Position numbers and translations under genes: made by a program. The notes beneath the pieces are model-generated. The model did no database searches, was not told where the DNA came from, and saw only the letters and a program-made list of their open reading frames with translations. Shown here piece by piece: positions 1 to 8,549 of a DNA stretch of 38,216 nucleotides (within the stretch, counting starts at the first letter, position 1; the number at the start of each line of letters is the position of its first letter). The DNA comes from CAZAGD01 sp964484485 (GTDB lineage Bacteria; Desulfobacterota; SM23-61): assembly GCA_964484485.1 (NCBI GenBank), contig CAZAGD010000024.1:1-38216 (forward strand), read 5' to 3'.

Positions 1-2
1 TA

Positions 3-302
3 CTTTATGTTACTTACGAAATCATATTAGCTCCAGGACAAGAATGGCCTAAAGAAAAAATCGCCAATTTGCTTAGCGAAGAAAAAAGTTTTTATTGGCC
101 GCGCAAGAATAAATCTTTTCCTTTAAGGGATTTGCTTAAAGCTGTCGAATTGATTGATGATCATACTTTATCTTTGGTTTTCCAAGGAGAGGAAGGCAAA
201 TTTATTCGCCCCGAAGAAATTTTGGATCTTATATTTAAGGGAGAAGAAAGTAAACGGGCAGTATTAAAAATTAAAAAGACCCAGGTGCAATTTAAGGAAT
301 AG
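3..302 (+). CDS. C-terminal part of a DUF2344 / radical SAM-linked protein (TIGR03936 type), cut by the window edge
   Basis: The frame is open from the left edge to the TAG at 300-302, so the gene starts outside the window. The visible 99 residues begin LYVTYEIILAPGQEWPKEKI and include a FIRPEEILDLIF segment, which matches the end of the DUF2344 domain as I know it (a conserved R-P-E/D-E-V/I-L stretch near the C-terminus). In many Desulfobacterota this family lies directly upstream of ribonuclease G, as here, with only two bases between its stop and the rng start. The molecular role of DUF2344 is not established; it is usually linked to a radical SAM protein, often in the same polypeptide. 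The TTG at 69 is internal and should not be taken as the start. Confidence 0.72.
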   Translation, partial: LYVTYEIILAPGQEWPKEKIANLLSEEKSFYWPRKNKSFPLRDLLKAVELIDDHTLSLVFQGEEGKFIRPEEILDLIFKGEESKRAVLKIKKTQVQFKE

Positions 303-304
303 AA

Positions 305-1843
305 ATGGGCAACGAAATATTGATCAATGTCAATTCCGGTGAAACTAGAGTAGCCCTTTTGGAAAATGGAGTATTAGCAGAACTCTATATAGAGAGAAGT
401 TCGGAACAAGGAATAACCGGAAATATTTACAAGGGGCGGGTAGTCCGGGTTCTGCCGGGCATGCAAGCTGCTTTTGTCGATATTGGCTTAGAAAAGGCAG
501 CCTTTCTTTATGTAGCCGATGTTCACCAGGACTTTGAAGATTTAGAACTTTTAATGCGGGCCCGGGAAGAAGATGGCGATGGCTATCTTGTGGAAGAAGA
601 AGAGGTTTTAAACTTGGATACTCCTTTCCAAATAGAGGACCTCCTCCATGAAGGACAAGAGATCTTAGTCCAAGTCTCTAAAGAACCCTTGGGATCAAAG
701 GGAGCCCGGATAACATCTCATATTTCCTTACCTGGTCGCCACTTAGTACTTATGCCCATGGTGGAACAAATTGGAGTTTCGCGGCGGATTGAGAATGAAG
801 CTGAACGCCGGCGCTTACGGGATATTGTACAAAATATTAAGCCGCCGGGATTTGGTTTAATTGTCCGCACAGCTTCCGAAGGAAAGGGCGAGGCTGAATT
901 TCGCCAAGACTTAGATTTTCTATTAAAGATGTGGAACAACATTCAGAAGCGTAAGGCTACCAGTCCTGTGCCCAGTTTGATTCACAAAGATTTAGATATC
1001 ACTTTAAGGGCTATCCGCGACCTTTTCACCCAAGATGTAGAAAGGGCCATCATTGATTCAGAAGAAGAGTACCGGAAAATCATGGAATTTTGCGATACCT
1101 TCATGCCCCAATTAAAATCGGCCATAGAGCTTTATGATAAAGAGGAACCTCTCTTTGATTATTTCGGGATTGAAATGGAAATCAGCCGGGCCTTAGGTAG
1201 GAAGGTTTGGCTTAAATCTGGCGGCTATATTGTCATTGACAATACAGAAGCCCTCACGGTTATAGATGTGAACACGGGACGCTATGTGGGTAAGCGGAAT
1301 CTGGAAGACACTATTTTAAGAACTAACCTGGAAGCAGTTAAAGAGATTGCTTATCAACTTCGCTTGCGTAATATTGGGGGAATAATCATTATTGACTTTA
1401 TTGACATGGAAAAGGAATCGAGCCGGGAAAAAGTATTCCAAGCTCTCCGCGAAGCATTAAAGAAAGATAAAAGCAAAACTAATATTTTAAAGATTTCGGA
1501 ACTTGGCCTGGTTGAAATGACGCGCAAGCGCACCCGGGAAAGTTTGGGAAGAATACTTAGCGAAAGGTGTTTTTACTGTGATGGCCGCGGGTATTTAAAG
1601 TCTCGAGCAACCATTTGCCAAGAGATTCTCCGGGAAATACAGCGCGACATTCGAGATTTGCCCGGGAATAATATTCTGGTTAACGTCCATCCGAATGTGG
1701 CTAACTTTATTTACGATGAAGCTCGCTTAGAATTAGAAAAATTGGAAAAACGTTACCAAAAGCGCATTGTGATCAGTGCTAAGAATGACTATCATTTGGA
1801 GCAATTTGAAATCAGCAGTACTAATAGTCAAGAAGATTTCTGA
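305..1843 (+). CDS. rng: Ribonuclease G (RNase E/G family endoribonuclease)
   Basis: 512 residues, the usual length for bacterial RNase G. It cuts single-stranded AU-rich RNA and matures 16S rRNA 5' ends. An S1-type RNA-binding domain lies at about residues 35-130 and is split by an acidic insert (about residues 72-105). The catalytic core has the two metal-binding aspartates at Asp321 (TVIDVNTG) and Asp364 (IIIIDFIDM), and the Zn-link cysteines at Cys422 and Cys425 (CFYCDGRG), expected for dimer-of-dimers assembly. There is no long C-terminal scaffold, so it is RNase G rather than RNase E. The ATG follows the upstream DUF2344 stop by two bases, indicating co-transcription. The family assignment is secure. 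Confidence 0.95.
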   Translation: MGNEILINVNSGETRVALLENGVLAELYIERSSEQGITGNIYKGRVVRVLPGMQAAFVDIGLEKAAFLYVADVHQDFEDLELLMRAREEDGDGYLVEEEEVLNLDTPFQIEDLLHEGQEILVQVSKEPLGSKGARITSHISLPGRHLVLMPMVEQIGVSRRIENEAERRRLRDIVQNIKPPGFGLIVRTASEGKGEAEFRQDLDFLLKMWNNIQKRKATSPVPSLIHKDLDITLRAIRDLFTQDVERAIIDSEEEYRKIMEFCDTFMPQLKSAIELYDKEEPLFDYFGIEMEISRALGRKVWLKSGGYIVIDNTEALTVIDVNTGRYVGKRNLEDTILRTNLEAVKEIAYQLRLRNIGGIIIIDFIDMEKESSREKVFQALREALKKDKSKTNILKISELGLVEMTRKRTRESLGRILSERCFYCDGRGYLKSRATICQEILREIQRDIRDLPGNNILVNVHPNVANFIYDEARLELEKLEKRYQKRIVISAKNDYHLEQFEISSTNSQEDF

Positions 1844-2180
1844 AAAAGAAAAAGGGAATATTAAGTTAAGAAGGGGTGGGGGAGTTATGAAATTTCGAGA
1901 TAGACAATAGATCAGATTTGTAGGGCAAGGGCTTGTCCCTTGCCGATATAGTTCGTAGGGCAAGGGCTCGTCCCTTGCCGAAAGGCGACAACCCACAAGG
2001 GACTACCCTCCAAAAAAGATCTTTGATAAAAAGTGATCAACGCTTAGAGCAAATTACTGACCGTCGATCACTTTTTAAATCCCGCTTAATTCAGGCGGGA
2101 GGGGGGAGGCTCTCCCCCTTTCGCCTGTTTGTTGCCAGCGAGAAATATTAAAACTGTTAGACGGTCAAAGCAAATTATCA
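1844..2180. repeat. Gene-free stretch with a tandem pair of REP-like palindromes
   Basis: No credible gene. Two near-identical copies of a palindromic unit lie at about 1919-1947 and 1954-1981. In each, GGCAAGGG and CCCTTGCC pair around a four- or five-base loop, with a GTAGGGCAAGGGCT(T/C)GTCCC core. Further on, 2063-2102 (ACTGACCGTCGATCAC followed by GCTTAATTCAGGCGGGA) resembles 18348-18395, so it belongs to a dispersed family in this genome. The short open frame here is just repeat sequence read in frame. Confidence 0.75.
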
Positions 2181-2210
2181 TTGACAAAAAATAGTAAAAC
2201 TTCTTAAAAT
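2181..2210 (+). promoter_or_regulatory. Probable sigma-70 promoter for rplU-rpmA-obg
   Basis: A perfect -35 box TTGACA at 2181-2186 is followed after 18 bases by TAAAAT at 2205-2210 (17 bases if TTAAAA is used). Transcription would start near 2217 and give a leader of about 165 nt before the rplU start. That leader includes the palindromic repeat at 2265-2333. Confidence 0.65.
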
Positions 2211-2264
2211 ATCTTAAAGAAATTAATTTGAGATATCTGCAAAAGTCTATCGGGATGTAATTAA

Positions 2265-2333
2265 GTCATTCCTGCGCAGGCAGGAATCCAATATTTTCAA
2301 GGCATCTCTGGACTCGCGCTTTCGCGGGAGTGC
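2265..2333. repeat. REP/MITE-like paired palindrome in the rplU leader
   Basis: The element begins GTCATTCCTGCGCAGGCAGG and ends with CTCGCGCTTTCGCGGGAGTGC. Each end is itself a palindrome (ATTCCTGC...GCAGGAAT and CTCGCGCTTTCGCGGGAG), separated by about 25 bases. This two-hairpin layout, with ends derived from GTCATTCC and GGAATGAC, is a widespread dispersed intergenic family in Desulfobacterota and other genomes. It lies between the likely promoter and the rplU start and so would be transcribed. Confidence 0.7.
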
Positions 2334-2382
2334 TAAAAAAGTCGATTTTCAGAGATCACAATTAGGGAAAGGGGAATCCTCA

Positions 2383-2700
2383 GTGTATGCCATAGTAAGA
2401 ACAGGAGGAAAACAATATCGCATCTCACCAGGAGATAAAATCCGAGTAGAAAAACTATCAGGGGAAGTCGGCCAGGAAATAGAATTGAAAGAGGTATTAT
2501 TTTACGCAGATGGTGAAAAAGTTCTAACTGGAAATCCGCTTTTACCTAATGTGAAGGTAGTTGGTCAAATTTTAGGTCAACAGCGGGCTAAAAAAATAAT
2601 AGTGTTCAAGATGAAGCGCCGTAAAGGATATAGAAAGAAACAAGGGCATCGCCAGCCCTACACTACTTTGCGGATCAAAGAAATAAGCCTTAATAATTAA
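2383..2700 (+). CDS. rplU: 50S ribosomal protein L21
   Basis: 105 residues, normal for bL21, a large-subunit protein that binds 23S rRNA. The start MYAIVRTGGKQYRI is diagnostic, as is the basic middle (KMKRRKGYRKKQGHRQ). The start is GTG at 2383, read as Met, with a GGGGA ribosome binding site about ten bases upstream. It leads the classical rplU-rpmA-obg series. The gene is preceded by a transcribed palindromic repeat, which is unusual for a ribosomal protein leader. Confidence 0.97.
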   Translation: MYAIVRTGGKQYRISPGDKIRVEKLSGEVGQEIELKEVLFYADGEKVLTGNPLLPNVKVVGQILGQQRAKKIIVFKMKRRKGYRKKQGHRQPYTTLRIKEISLNN

Positions 2701-2762
2701 GATACCTCTTCCTTAATCAATGTTGGTTAGGGAACGAGGGGTAAGGAAGGAAAGAGGAAAAA

Positions 2763-3038
2763 ATGGCTCATAAAAAAGGACAAGGAAGTTCCCGGAACGG
2801 AAGAGACAGCGCCGGGCAAAGGTTGGGTGTGAAAAGATTCGGCGGGCAATGGGTATCTGCTGGATCTATCATAGTGCGTCAGCGCGGAACTCGTATTCAT
2901 CCTGGGGTGAATGTGGGCATGGGTAAAGACTACACTTTATTCGCCAAGATTGATGGTATAGTTGCTTTCGAACGCCTTGATCGCGAGCGGAAAAAAGTCA
3001 GTGTCTATCCCGCACCGCCAGCCCAAGTTCAGGCTTGA
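2763..3038 (+). CDS. rpmA: 50S ribosomal protein L27
   Basis: 91 residues, normal for bL27, whose N-terminal tail reaches the peptidyl transferase centre. MAHKKGQGSSRNGRDS is the canonical N-terminus and starts directly at Ala after Met, so this is the proteobacterial form without the cleaved Firmicutes-type extension. GGQWVSAGSIIVRQRGT and the following PGVNVGMGKDYTLFA are family signatures. A GGAAAGAGG purine-rich site precedes the ATG. The C-terminus has a slightly long APPAQVQA tail. Confidence 0.97.
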   Translation: MAHKKGQGSSRNGRDSAGQRLGVKRFGGQWVSAGSIIVRQRGTRIHPGVNVGMGKDYTLFAKIDGIVAFERLDRERKKVSVYPAPPAQVQA

Positions 3039-3092
3039 GCTTCATTTTAAAAAGCCAGCAATACCTACGAAGAAGTCTGGGGAGTTTAAGCA

Positions 3093-4115
3093 ATCAAATT
3101 CATCGATGAGGCAAAAATCTTCGTCAAAGCCGGGGATGGGGGGAATGGGTGTATAAGCTTCCGGCGCGAGAAATACGTCCCCCGCGGCGGTCCTGATGGT
3201 GGCGATGGAGGCAAAGGTGGCGATGTGATTTTGAAAGCCGATTCCCAGACAGCTACCCTCCTGGACTTTCGCTATAAGCAGCACTATTATGCCAAGAGAG
3301 GCCAACACGGGAAAGGGAAAAACCAAGAAGGGAAAAGTGCCCCCGACCTCATCCTACCTGTGCCGGTAGGCACGGTAGTGCGCGATGCCGAAACCAATCA
3401 GATTTTGAAAGATTTTACCCAAGATGGCGAGACTTTCGTTGTGGCCCGGGGAGGAAAGGGCGGCAGGGGAAATGCCCATTTCGCCACTCCTACCCGGCAG
3501 GCACCTCGTTATGCCGAACCTGGCCAACCGGGAGAAGCCCGCTGGATTACTTTAGAATTAAAACTTTTAGCCGATATTGGCATTGTAGGTTTCCCAAATG
3601 TAGGCAAATCTACTCTAATTGCCCGTATCTCCGCCGTTCGACCTAAAATTGCCGATTATCCTTTTACTACTTTAGTTCCCAATTTAGGGGTCGTCCGTTT
3701 CCATGACTACCGCCCTTTTGTAGTCGCTGATATCCCAGGAATTATTAAAGGGGCCCATGCGGGAGCCGGCTTGGGTTTAAAATTTTTACGCCATGTGGAA
3801 CGTACCTCATTAATCCTTCACGTTTTAGATGTTTCCGGAACAACCCAACGTGATCCGATTGAAGATTACTGCACCTTAAATCAAGAACTCGCTCTCTTTG
3901 ACGCTAATTTGGCCGCGAAGCCCCAAATAATCGCCCTAAATAAAATCGACCTACCTCAGGCGGCGGAGATTACCCAAAAGGTTAAATTGTACTTCCAGAA
4001 GAGGAGACAAAAAGTTTACCCTATCTCGGCTTTAACGGGTCAAGGAATTCCCGCTCTGCTCAAAGCATTAGTAATAAATTTGACTGTTCGAAAAAAGGAG
4101 GAACAGACGAATTGA
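3093..4115 (+). CDS. obg: Obg GTPase, apparently initiating at an AUC codon
   Basis: Ribosome-assembly GTPase, 340 residues when read from 3093. The Obg fold (residues 1-158) is complete only from this point: IKFIDEAKIFVKAGDGGNGC matches the usual MKFIDEAKI start with ATC where ATG is expected. A stop (TAA at 3087-3089) lies two codons upstream, and GGGGAG at 3079-3084 sits eight bases before the ATC, an ideal Shine-Dalgarno spacing. The next in-frame conventional start (GTG at 3225) would remove 44 conserved glycine-rich residues. The G domain has GFPNVGKSTL (P-loop), DIPGIIKGAHAGAGLG (switch II) and NKID. The C-terminal OCT domain is absent, as in many bacteria. A single-base error in ATG is the main alternative. 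Confidence 0.93.
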   Translation: MKFIDEAKIFVKAGDGGNGCISFRREKYVPRGGPDGGDGGKGGDVILKADSQTATLLDFRYKQHYYAKRGQHGKGKNQEGKSAPDLILPVPVGTVVRDAETNQILKDFTQDGETFVVARGGKGGRGNAHFATPTRQAPRYAEPGQPGEARWITLELKLLADIGIVGFPNVGKSTLIARISAVRPKIADYPFTTLVPNLGVVRFHDYRPFVVADIPGIIKGAHAGAGLGLKFLRHVERTSLILHVLDVSGTTQRDPIEDYCTLNQELALFDANLAAKPQIIALNKIDLPQAAEITQKVKLYFQKRRQKVYPISALTGQGIPALLKALVINLTVRKKEEQTN

Positions 4116-5236
4116 ACCGCAAGTTACTCCTCCAAAAGACGCATCGTCTTGTCCTGAAAATAGGAAGTCAGGTATTAACGAACAAAGGAAGGGCTTTAAG
4201 CCAACAAGTTTTTGATCGCTTAGCCCAAGAAATCACCGCCGCTAAAAAAAGGGGTTATGAGATAGTTATCGTTTCTTCAGGAGCTATCGCCGCGGGCATG
4301 GCCCGCCTCGGCTTAACCGAAAAACCAAAAACTATGCCCCAAAAACAAGCCGCCGCGGCCATAGGGCAAAGTTCTCTTATGTGGAACTACGAAAGGTCTT
4401 TCTCTTTTTATGGAGAAAAAGTAGCTCAAATTTTACTTACCAGGGATGATCTGGCTAACCGGAATAGGTTTCTTAATGCCCGCAATACCCTATTTACGCT
4501 GCTGAGTATGAGCGTAATTCCTATCATCAACGAAAACGACACCGTTGTGGTCGAAGAAATTAAAGTTGGGGATAATGATAATTTATCAGCCTTGGTTACT
4601 AACTTAGTCAATGCTGATCTTTTGATTATTTTAAGCGACATAGACGGACTTTATGACCGCGACCCTCGCCTATTTAAGAATGCTCGTCTTATCCCCTTAG
4701 TCTCGCAAATTACTGAGGAGATGGAAGAAGGAGCAGCCGGTACTTCCAGCCCTATTAGTATAGGTGGCATGGTTACCAAGCTCGAGGCCGCCCGGAAAGC
4801 AGCCTTTTTTGGCGTCCCCACTATTTTAGCCAACGGGTTAGTTCCCGGAATAATCGAGAGAATTTTGCAGGGGGAGGAAATAGGTACTCTTTTTGTGCCC
4901 CAATTAAACAAGCTTACGAGCCGCAAGCACTGGATCGCTTTTACCCTGAAGCCTAAAGGGAAGATTATGGTTGATGAAGGGGCTAAAAAAGCTATCTGCC
5001 AAAAAGGAAAAAGTCTTCTACCTTCAGGAGTAATATCCGTGGAAGGAAAGTTTGGTGTGGGCGATGCGGTTGTTTTAGTAGACGCTCAGGGGCAAGAATT
5101 TGCCCGGGGCCTGAGTAACTATGGGTCAACCGAAATTAATAAAATAAAAGGATTGAAATCCAGTGAAATTATAGATAAGTTAGGATATAAATATAGCGAC
5201 GAAATTATTCATCGGGATGATATGGCCGTTATATAA
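4112..5236 (+). CDS. proB: Glutamate 5-kinase with C-terminal PUA domain
   Basis: 374 residues, the length of the PUA-containing form. It phosphorylates glutamate to gamma-glutamyl phosphate, the first step of proline synthesis. The amino acid kinase domain (about residues 10-265) shows LVLKIGSQVLTN, VSSGAIAAGM, INENDTV and SDIDGLYDRDPR. A PUA domain follows at about 280-360 (KPKGKIMVDEGAKKAI). The start is TTG at 4112, overlapping the obg stop, behind a strong AAGGAGG at about 4096-4103. It is translationally coupled to obg, while its partner proA is 519 bases downstream across a repeat-filled gap. Confidence 0.96.
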   Translation: MNRKLLLQKTHRLVLKIGSQVLTNKGRALSQQVFDRLAQEITAAKKRGYEIVIVSSGAIAAGMARLGLTEKPKTMPQKQAAAAIGQSSLMWNYERSFSFYGEKVAQILLTRDDLANRNRFLNARNTLFTLLSMSVIPIINENDTVVVEEIKVGDNDNLSALVTNLVNADLLIILSDIDGLYDRDPRLFKNARLIPLVSQITEEMEEGAAGTSSPISIGGMVTKLEAARKAAFFGVPTILANGLVPGIIERILQGEEIGTLFVPQLNKLTSRKHWIAFTLKPKGKIMVDEGAKKAICQKGKSLLPSGVISVEGKFGVGDAVVLVDAQGQEFARGLSNYGSTEINKIKGLKSSEIIDKLGYKYSDEIIHRDDMAVI

Positions 5237-5755
5237 GTATTTTCCATTTAAAGTGGAATAAGGGAATGTTGGAATAATGGGAAAATGGCTAAGCGGGGAG
5301 CAAGGAGCAGGGAGCAGGGCGAATAAGAGTGCTGCAATGCTCCTCTTTAGAGATAAACTCCCTCTTTTTTAATGAGGGGACGGGGGAGATTATAGGACGC
5401 AGATTATCGCAGATTTTCAGGATTAAAAAATATTATTAAGAAAAAAGATTACTCTCACAGAGCTCTCAGAGCGCCCAGAGAAACAAATGAAAAAAAATAT
5501 AAAAAAATATAAATTTTTGCTCTGCGTTCTCTGTGGGCTCTGTGAGAAATAAATTTTTGGTTGCGGCTTTGCCGAGTTGTGTTCTCTGTGCTCCCTGTGG
5601 CTAAGATTAAGAAAATAATTCTCGGCGTCCTCGGCGATCTCGGCGGTGAAACTTTGTTTACCCAGATTCTAGGAGTAGAGGCACTAAGTTTGAGAGAAAG
5701 AAAGAGCAAACTTTTCCCGAAAAAAGGGCGCAAAATTTAAACTGCGGAGTGAATT
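5237..5755. repeat. Gene-free gap between proB and proA filled with dispersed low-complexity repeats
   Basis: No gene is supported. The stretch contains relics also seen at 18572-18917: AATGTTGGAATAATGG at 5264-5279, a GGACGCAGATTATCGCAGAT unit at 5395-5414 (compare 11782-11798), and copies of the 'CTCTGTG...CTCTGTGG' plus 'CTCGGCGTCCTCGGCGATCT' unit at about 5518-5547 and 5576-5652. An oppositely oriented copy lies near 5451-5485. The 92-codon minus-strand frame here is repeat sequence with no family resemblance. Confidence 0.75.
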
Positions 5756-7012
5756 ATGACTATTAAGAAGCAGATTAGGGAAATGGCCAAAAAAGCGCGG
5801 GAAGCAAGCTATAAATTGGCCAACCTTTCCTCGCGGATTAAAGACCAAGCCCTCTTAGATATGGCGGAGGAATTAACTAAAGCCGCTGCTCAGTTAAAAA
5901 AAGCAAATGCGGAAGATGTAAAATTAGCCCGCCAAAAAAGTCTTTCTGCAGCTATGATTGATCGGCTCACCTTAACTGACCAAGTTATCCAAACTATGGC
6001 CGCGGGCTTAAGGGAAATCGCTGCCCTGCCCGACCCCGTAGGCCAAATAGTCAAAATGTGGAAAAGGCCTAATGGCCTTTTAGTAGGTAAAATGCGTATT
6101 CCTTTAGGCGTGATTGGCATAATTTATGAATCGCGACCAAATGTAACCGCGGATGCCGCAGCTCTTTGTTTAAAGGCAGGGAATGCGGTCATTCTAAGAG
6201 GCGGATCAGAGGCTATTAATTCTAATTTAGCCATTGCGGACGTATTGCAAAGAGTCATCCAGAAACACGGCCTTCCGGAAGCGGCTATCCAAGTTATCCC
6301 TATAGTTTCCCGCCAAGCCATAGAGGAGATGTTAAATTTAGAAGAATTTATTGATTTAATTATTCCCCGCGGCGGGGAAGATCTGATTCGCTTTGTGACC
6401 GCCCATTCTAAGATTCCCGTAATTAAGCATTATAAAGGAGTCTGCCATGTTTTTGTTGATGCCTCGGCTGATATAAATACGGCTCAAGAAATATGCTATA
6501 ACGCTAAAGTCCAGCGGCCAGGTGTTTGCAACGCCATGGAAACTATGTTAGTGCATCGGGCAATCGCTCCTCAATTCCTACCTCCTATGGCTCAAAAATT
6601 TACCCAAGCCGGCGTGGAACTCCGCGGATGTCCGGAGACGAAGAAAATACTGCCGGCGATCAAGCCGGCCGATGAAGAAGACTGGGGCAAAGAATATTTG
6701 GATTTAATCTTAGCTGTGCGTATAGTTGATTCGCTGGATGAGGCTATCCAGCATATTATCCGGTATGGCTCAGCTCACACCGAGGCCATTGTGACCCAAG
6801 ATTATGCGCATGCTCAACGTTTTTTGCAAGAAGTACCCTCTTCGACGGTGTTAGTTAATGCTTCCACCAGGTTTAGCGATGGGTTTCAATTGGGATTGGG
6901 AGCAGAAATTGGCATCAGTACCACAAAATTACATGCCTTTGGCCCTATGGGCGTGGAAGAGTTGACTACTACTAAATTCATCGTTTACGGATCTGGACAA
7001 ATCCGGCAATGA
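5756..7012 (+). CDS. proA: Gamma-glutamyl phosphate reductase
   Basis: 418 residues, normal for ProA, which reduces gamma-glutamyl phosphate to glutamate semialdehyde with NADPH in proline synthesis. It belongs to the aldehyde dehydrogenase superfamily. The catalytic cysteine is Cys258 in VQRPGVCNAMETM. Other family marks are PLGVIGIIYESRPNVT, GNAVILRGGSEA and IPRGGEDLI, with the C-terminal GPMGVEELTTTKF. A GGAG site seven bases upstream supports the ATG. Its stop overlaps the nadD start (ATGA). Confidence 0.97.
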   Translation: MTIKKQIREMAKKAREASYKLANLSSRIKDQALLDMAEELTKAAAQLKKANAEDVKLARQKSLSAAMIDRLTLTDQVIQTMAAGLREIAALPDPVGQIVKMWKRPNGLLVGKMRIPLGVIGIIYESRPNVTADAAALCLKAGNAVILRGGSEAINSNLAIADVLQRVIQKHGLPEAAIQVIPIVSRQAIEEMLNLEEFIDLIIPRGGEDLIRFVTAHSKIPVIKHYKGVCHVFVDASADINTAQEICYNAKVQRPGVCNAMETMLVHRAIAPQFLPPMAQKFTQAGVELRGCPETKKILPAIKPADEEDWGKEYLDLILAVRIVDSLDEAIQHIIRYGSAHTEAIVTQDYAHAQRFLQEVPSSTVLVNASTRFSDGFQLGLGAEIGISTTKLHAFGPMGVEELTTTKFIVYGSGQIRQ

Positions 7013-7656
7013 AAAAGATAGGCCTTTTCGGAGGAACCTTCAATCCTATTCATTTTGGCCATTTACGTTCAGCCGAAGAGATCTATGAGATTTTTGCTTT
7101 GCAAAAAGTTATCTTCATTCCGGCAGCTGATCCACCCCATAAAAAAAAGGAAAATATCATTCCAGCCTCTTGGCGAGCCCGCATGGTCAAATTGGCTATT
7201 GCGGATAATCCCCGTTTTTCCCTATCTTTAGTAGAATTGCGCAGGAAAGGCAAATCTTATTCTGTAGAAACTATAGGGCATTTCCGCCGGCGGTTTGGCC
7301 AGAGAGTGCAGCTTTATTTCATCGTTGGCCTCGATGCCTTCTTGGAAATAAACACCTGGAAAGATTACTCGACCCTTTTCCAGTTATGCCACTTTGTCAT
7401 TATGGCCCGACCCGGATTTAAAAAAAAATTCTCAGCAGATCATCTGCCGGTTGAACTAAGAAATTCTTTTTGTTATGATAAAAAACAAAGAGGTTTTATC
7501 CATGAATCCGGGTTCGGCGTTTTTCCGCGAGAAATAACGGGCCTAGATATTTCTTCGACCATGATCCGAGAGAAGATAGCCCAAGGGCAGTCTATTAAAT
7601 ATCTTTTGCCAGCAGGAGTGGAGGATTTCATATATCGCCATAAACTCTATCAGTAA
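7009..7656 (+). CDS. nadD: Nicotinate-nucleotide adenylyltransferase
   Basis: 215 residues. It converts nicotinate mononucleotide and ATP to deamido-NAD in NAD synthesis. The nucleotidyltransferase fold shows GLFGGTFNPIHFGHL (the H-x-G-H nucleotide-binding motif) at residues 5-19, PPHKK near 46, a FIVGLDAF strand and the C-terminal ISSTMIRE signature (about 182-189). The ATG overlaps the proA stop by four bases, so translation is coupled. nadD followed by rsfS and rlmH is the classical order. Confidence 0.96.
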   Translation: MKKIGLFGGTFNPIHFGHLRSAEEIYEIFALQKVIFIPAADPPHKKKENIIPASWRARMVKLAIADNPRFSLSLVELRRKGKSYSVETIGHFRRRFGQRVQLYFIVGLDAFLEINTWKDYSTLFQLCHFVIMARPGFKKKFSADHLPVELRNSFCYDKKQRGFIHESGFGVFPREITGLDISSTMIREKIAQGQSIKYLLPAGVEDFIYRHKLYQ

Positions 7657-7675
7657 GCGAAAAACAAGCGGTAAG

Positions 7676-8056
7676 TTGGTTTATAATAATCCCAAAGAGA
7701 AAGCTTTTCTTTGCGCGCGGGCGGCGCTTGATCATAAAGCTATCGACCTGGTCATTTTATCGATTCAAAACCTCTCCTCCTTTGCCGACTACTTTGTCAT
7801 TTGTAGCGGCAATTCCGACCGGCAAGTTCAGGCCATCGCCTCGCACATCGAAGAAAAGTTAGCCAAAGAAGGGCTTTATCCTTTAGGAATCGAAGGCAAG
7901 CGGGAAGGGCGTTGGATATTGCTTGATTACGGCGAAGTGGTCGTGCACGTTTTTTACCAACCAGTGCGTGAATTCTATGATTTAGAAAGATTGTGGGCCG
8001 ATGCTCCGCGGGTAAATCTGCCGCCCCAACCCCGGCGAAGAATACGAACAGCGTGA
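7676..8056 (+). CDS. rsfS: Ribosomal silencing factor RsfS
   Basis: 126 residues. RsfS binds L14 on the 50S subunit and blocks joining with 30S under starvation. The signature runs through KAIDLVILSIQNLSSFADYF, then VICSGNSDRQVQAIA, EGKREGRWILLDYG and VVVHVF...REFYDLERLWADA. The start is TTG at 7676, which gives the normal N-terminal length; a GCGGTAAG purine patch lies just before it and is a weak ribosome binding site. It lies between nadD and rlmH in one operon. Confidence 0.95.
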   Translation: MVYNNPKEKAFLCARAALDHKAIDLVILSIQNLSSFADYFVICSGNSDRQVQAIASHIEEKLAKEGLYPLGIEGKREGRWILLDYGEVVVHVFYQPVREFYDLERLWADAPRVNLPPQPRRRIRTA

Positions 8057-8063
8057 GGAAAAT

Positions 8064-8537
8064 TTGCGCCTAACTCTTATAGCGGTTGGGCATATTAGTG
8101 AGCCTTTTATTCGGCAAGGGTGTCAAATCTATGAACAAAGAATCATTCATTACGCTAACTTTCGTTCTCTGATAATTCCCGAAGAAAAAATCAAGGAGGG
8201 TAAGAAAAAAGAATTAATTTTAAGCAAAGAAGGACAAAGAATTAGAGAAAAGCTACCCAAAGGGGCCTTTAAAGTCATCTTGGATGAAAAAGGAAAACTC
8301 TTTAGCTCTGAAGGGTTAGCATCTTTTCTCGGTAAATTAGCAAAGGAACAAAAAAAAGAAATTGTCTTCATTTTAGGAGGTCCTTTAGGCTTGGAAGAAG
8401 GATTAAAAAAGGAGAGCGATCTGCTTCTCTCCCTTTCTCCCTTAACTTTAACTCACGGCTTGGCACGTATGTTGCTTTTAGAACAGATATATCGCGCTTT
8501 CACCATCTTAAGAGGTGAACCATACCATAAGAAATAA
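8064..8537 (+). CDS. rlmH: 23S rRNA pseudouridine-1915 N3-methyltransferase
   Basis: 157 residues, normal for RlmH, a SPOUT methyltransferase that modifies the decoding-centre-facing helix 69 of 23S rRNA. The knot region shows FILGGPLGLEEGL (SAM loop; many homologues have GGADGL/GGPxGL) and the characteristic C-terminus SLSPLTLTHGLARMLLLEQI, continuing to RAFTILRGEPYHK. The start is TTG at 8064, with GAGGAAAA upstream providing the ribosome binding site. It is spaced eight bases from rsfS. Confidence 0.96.
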   Translation: MRLTLIAVGHISEPFIRQGCQIYEQRIIHYANFRSLIIPEEKIKEGKKKELILSKEGQRIREKLPKGAFKVILDEKGKLFSSEGLASFLGKLAKEQKKEIVFILGGPLGLEEGLKKESDLLLSLSPLTLTHGLARMLLLEQIYRAFTILRGEPYHKK

Positions 8538-8549
8538 AGGGAATCGCCC

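Noticed and set aside
1933..2151. 72-codon plus-strand frame after rng
   Set aside because: Runs through the tandem GGCAAGGG palindromes; repeat sequence, not a gene.
3225..4115. Obg starting at GTG 3225
   Set aside because: This would delete 44 conserved residues of the glycine-rich Obg fold; the upstream sequence codes for them perfectly back to ATC 3093.
5455..5733. Minus-strand 92-codon frame
   Set aside because: It consists of dispersed repeat units also found at 18616-18917 and shows no ribosome binding site or family similarity.
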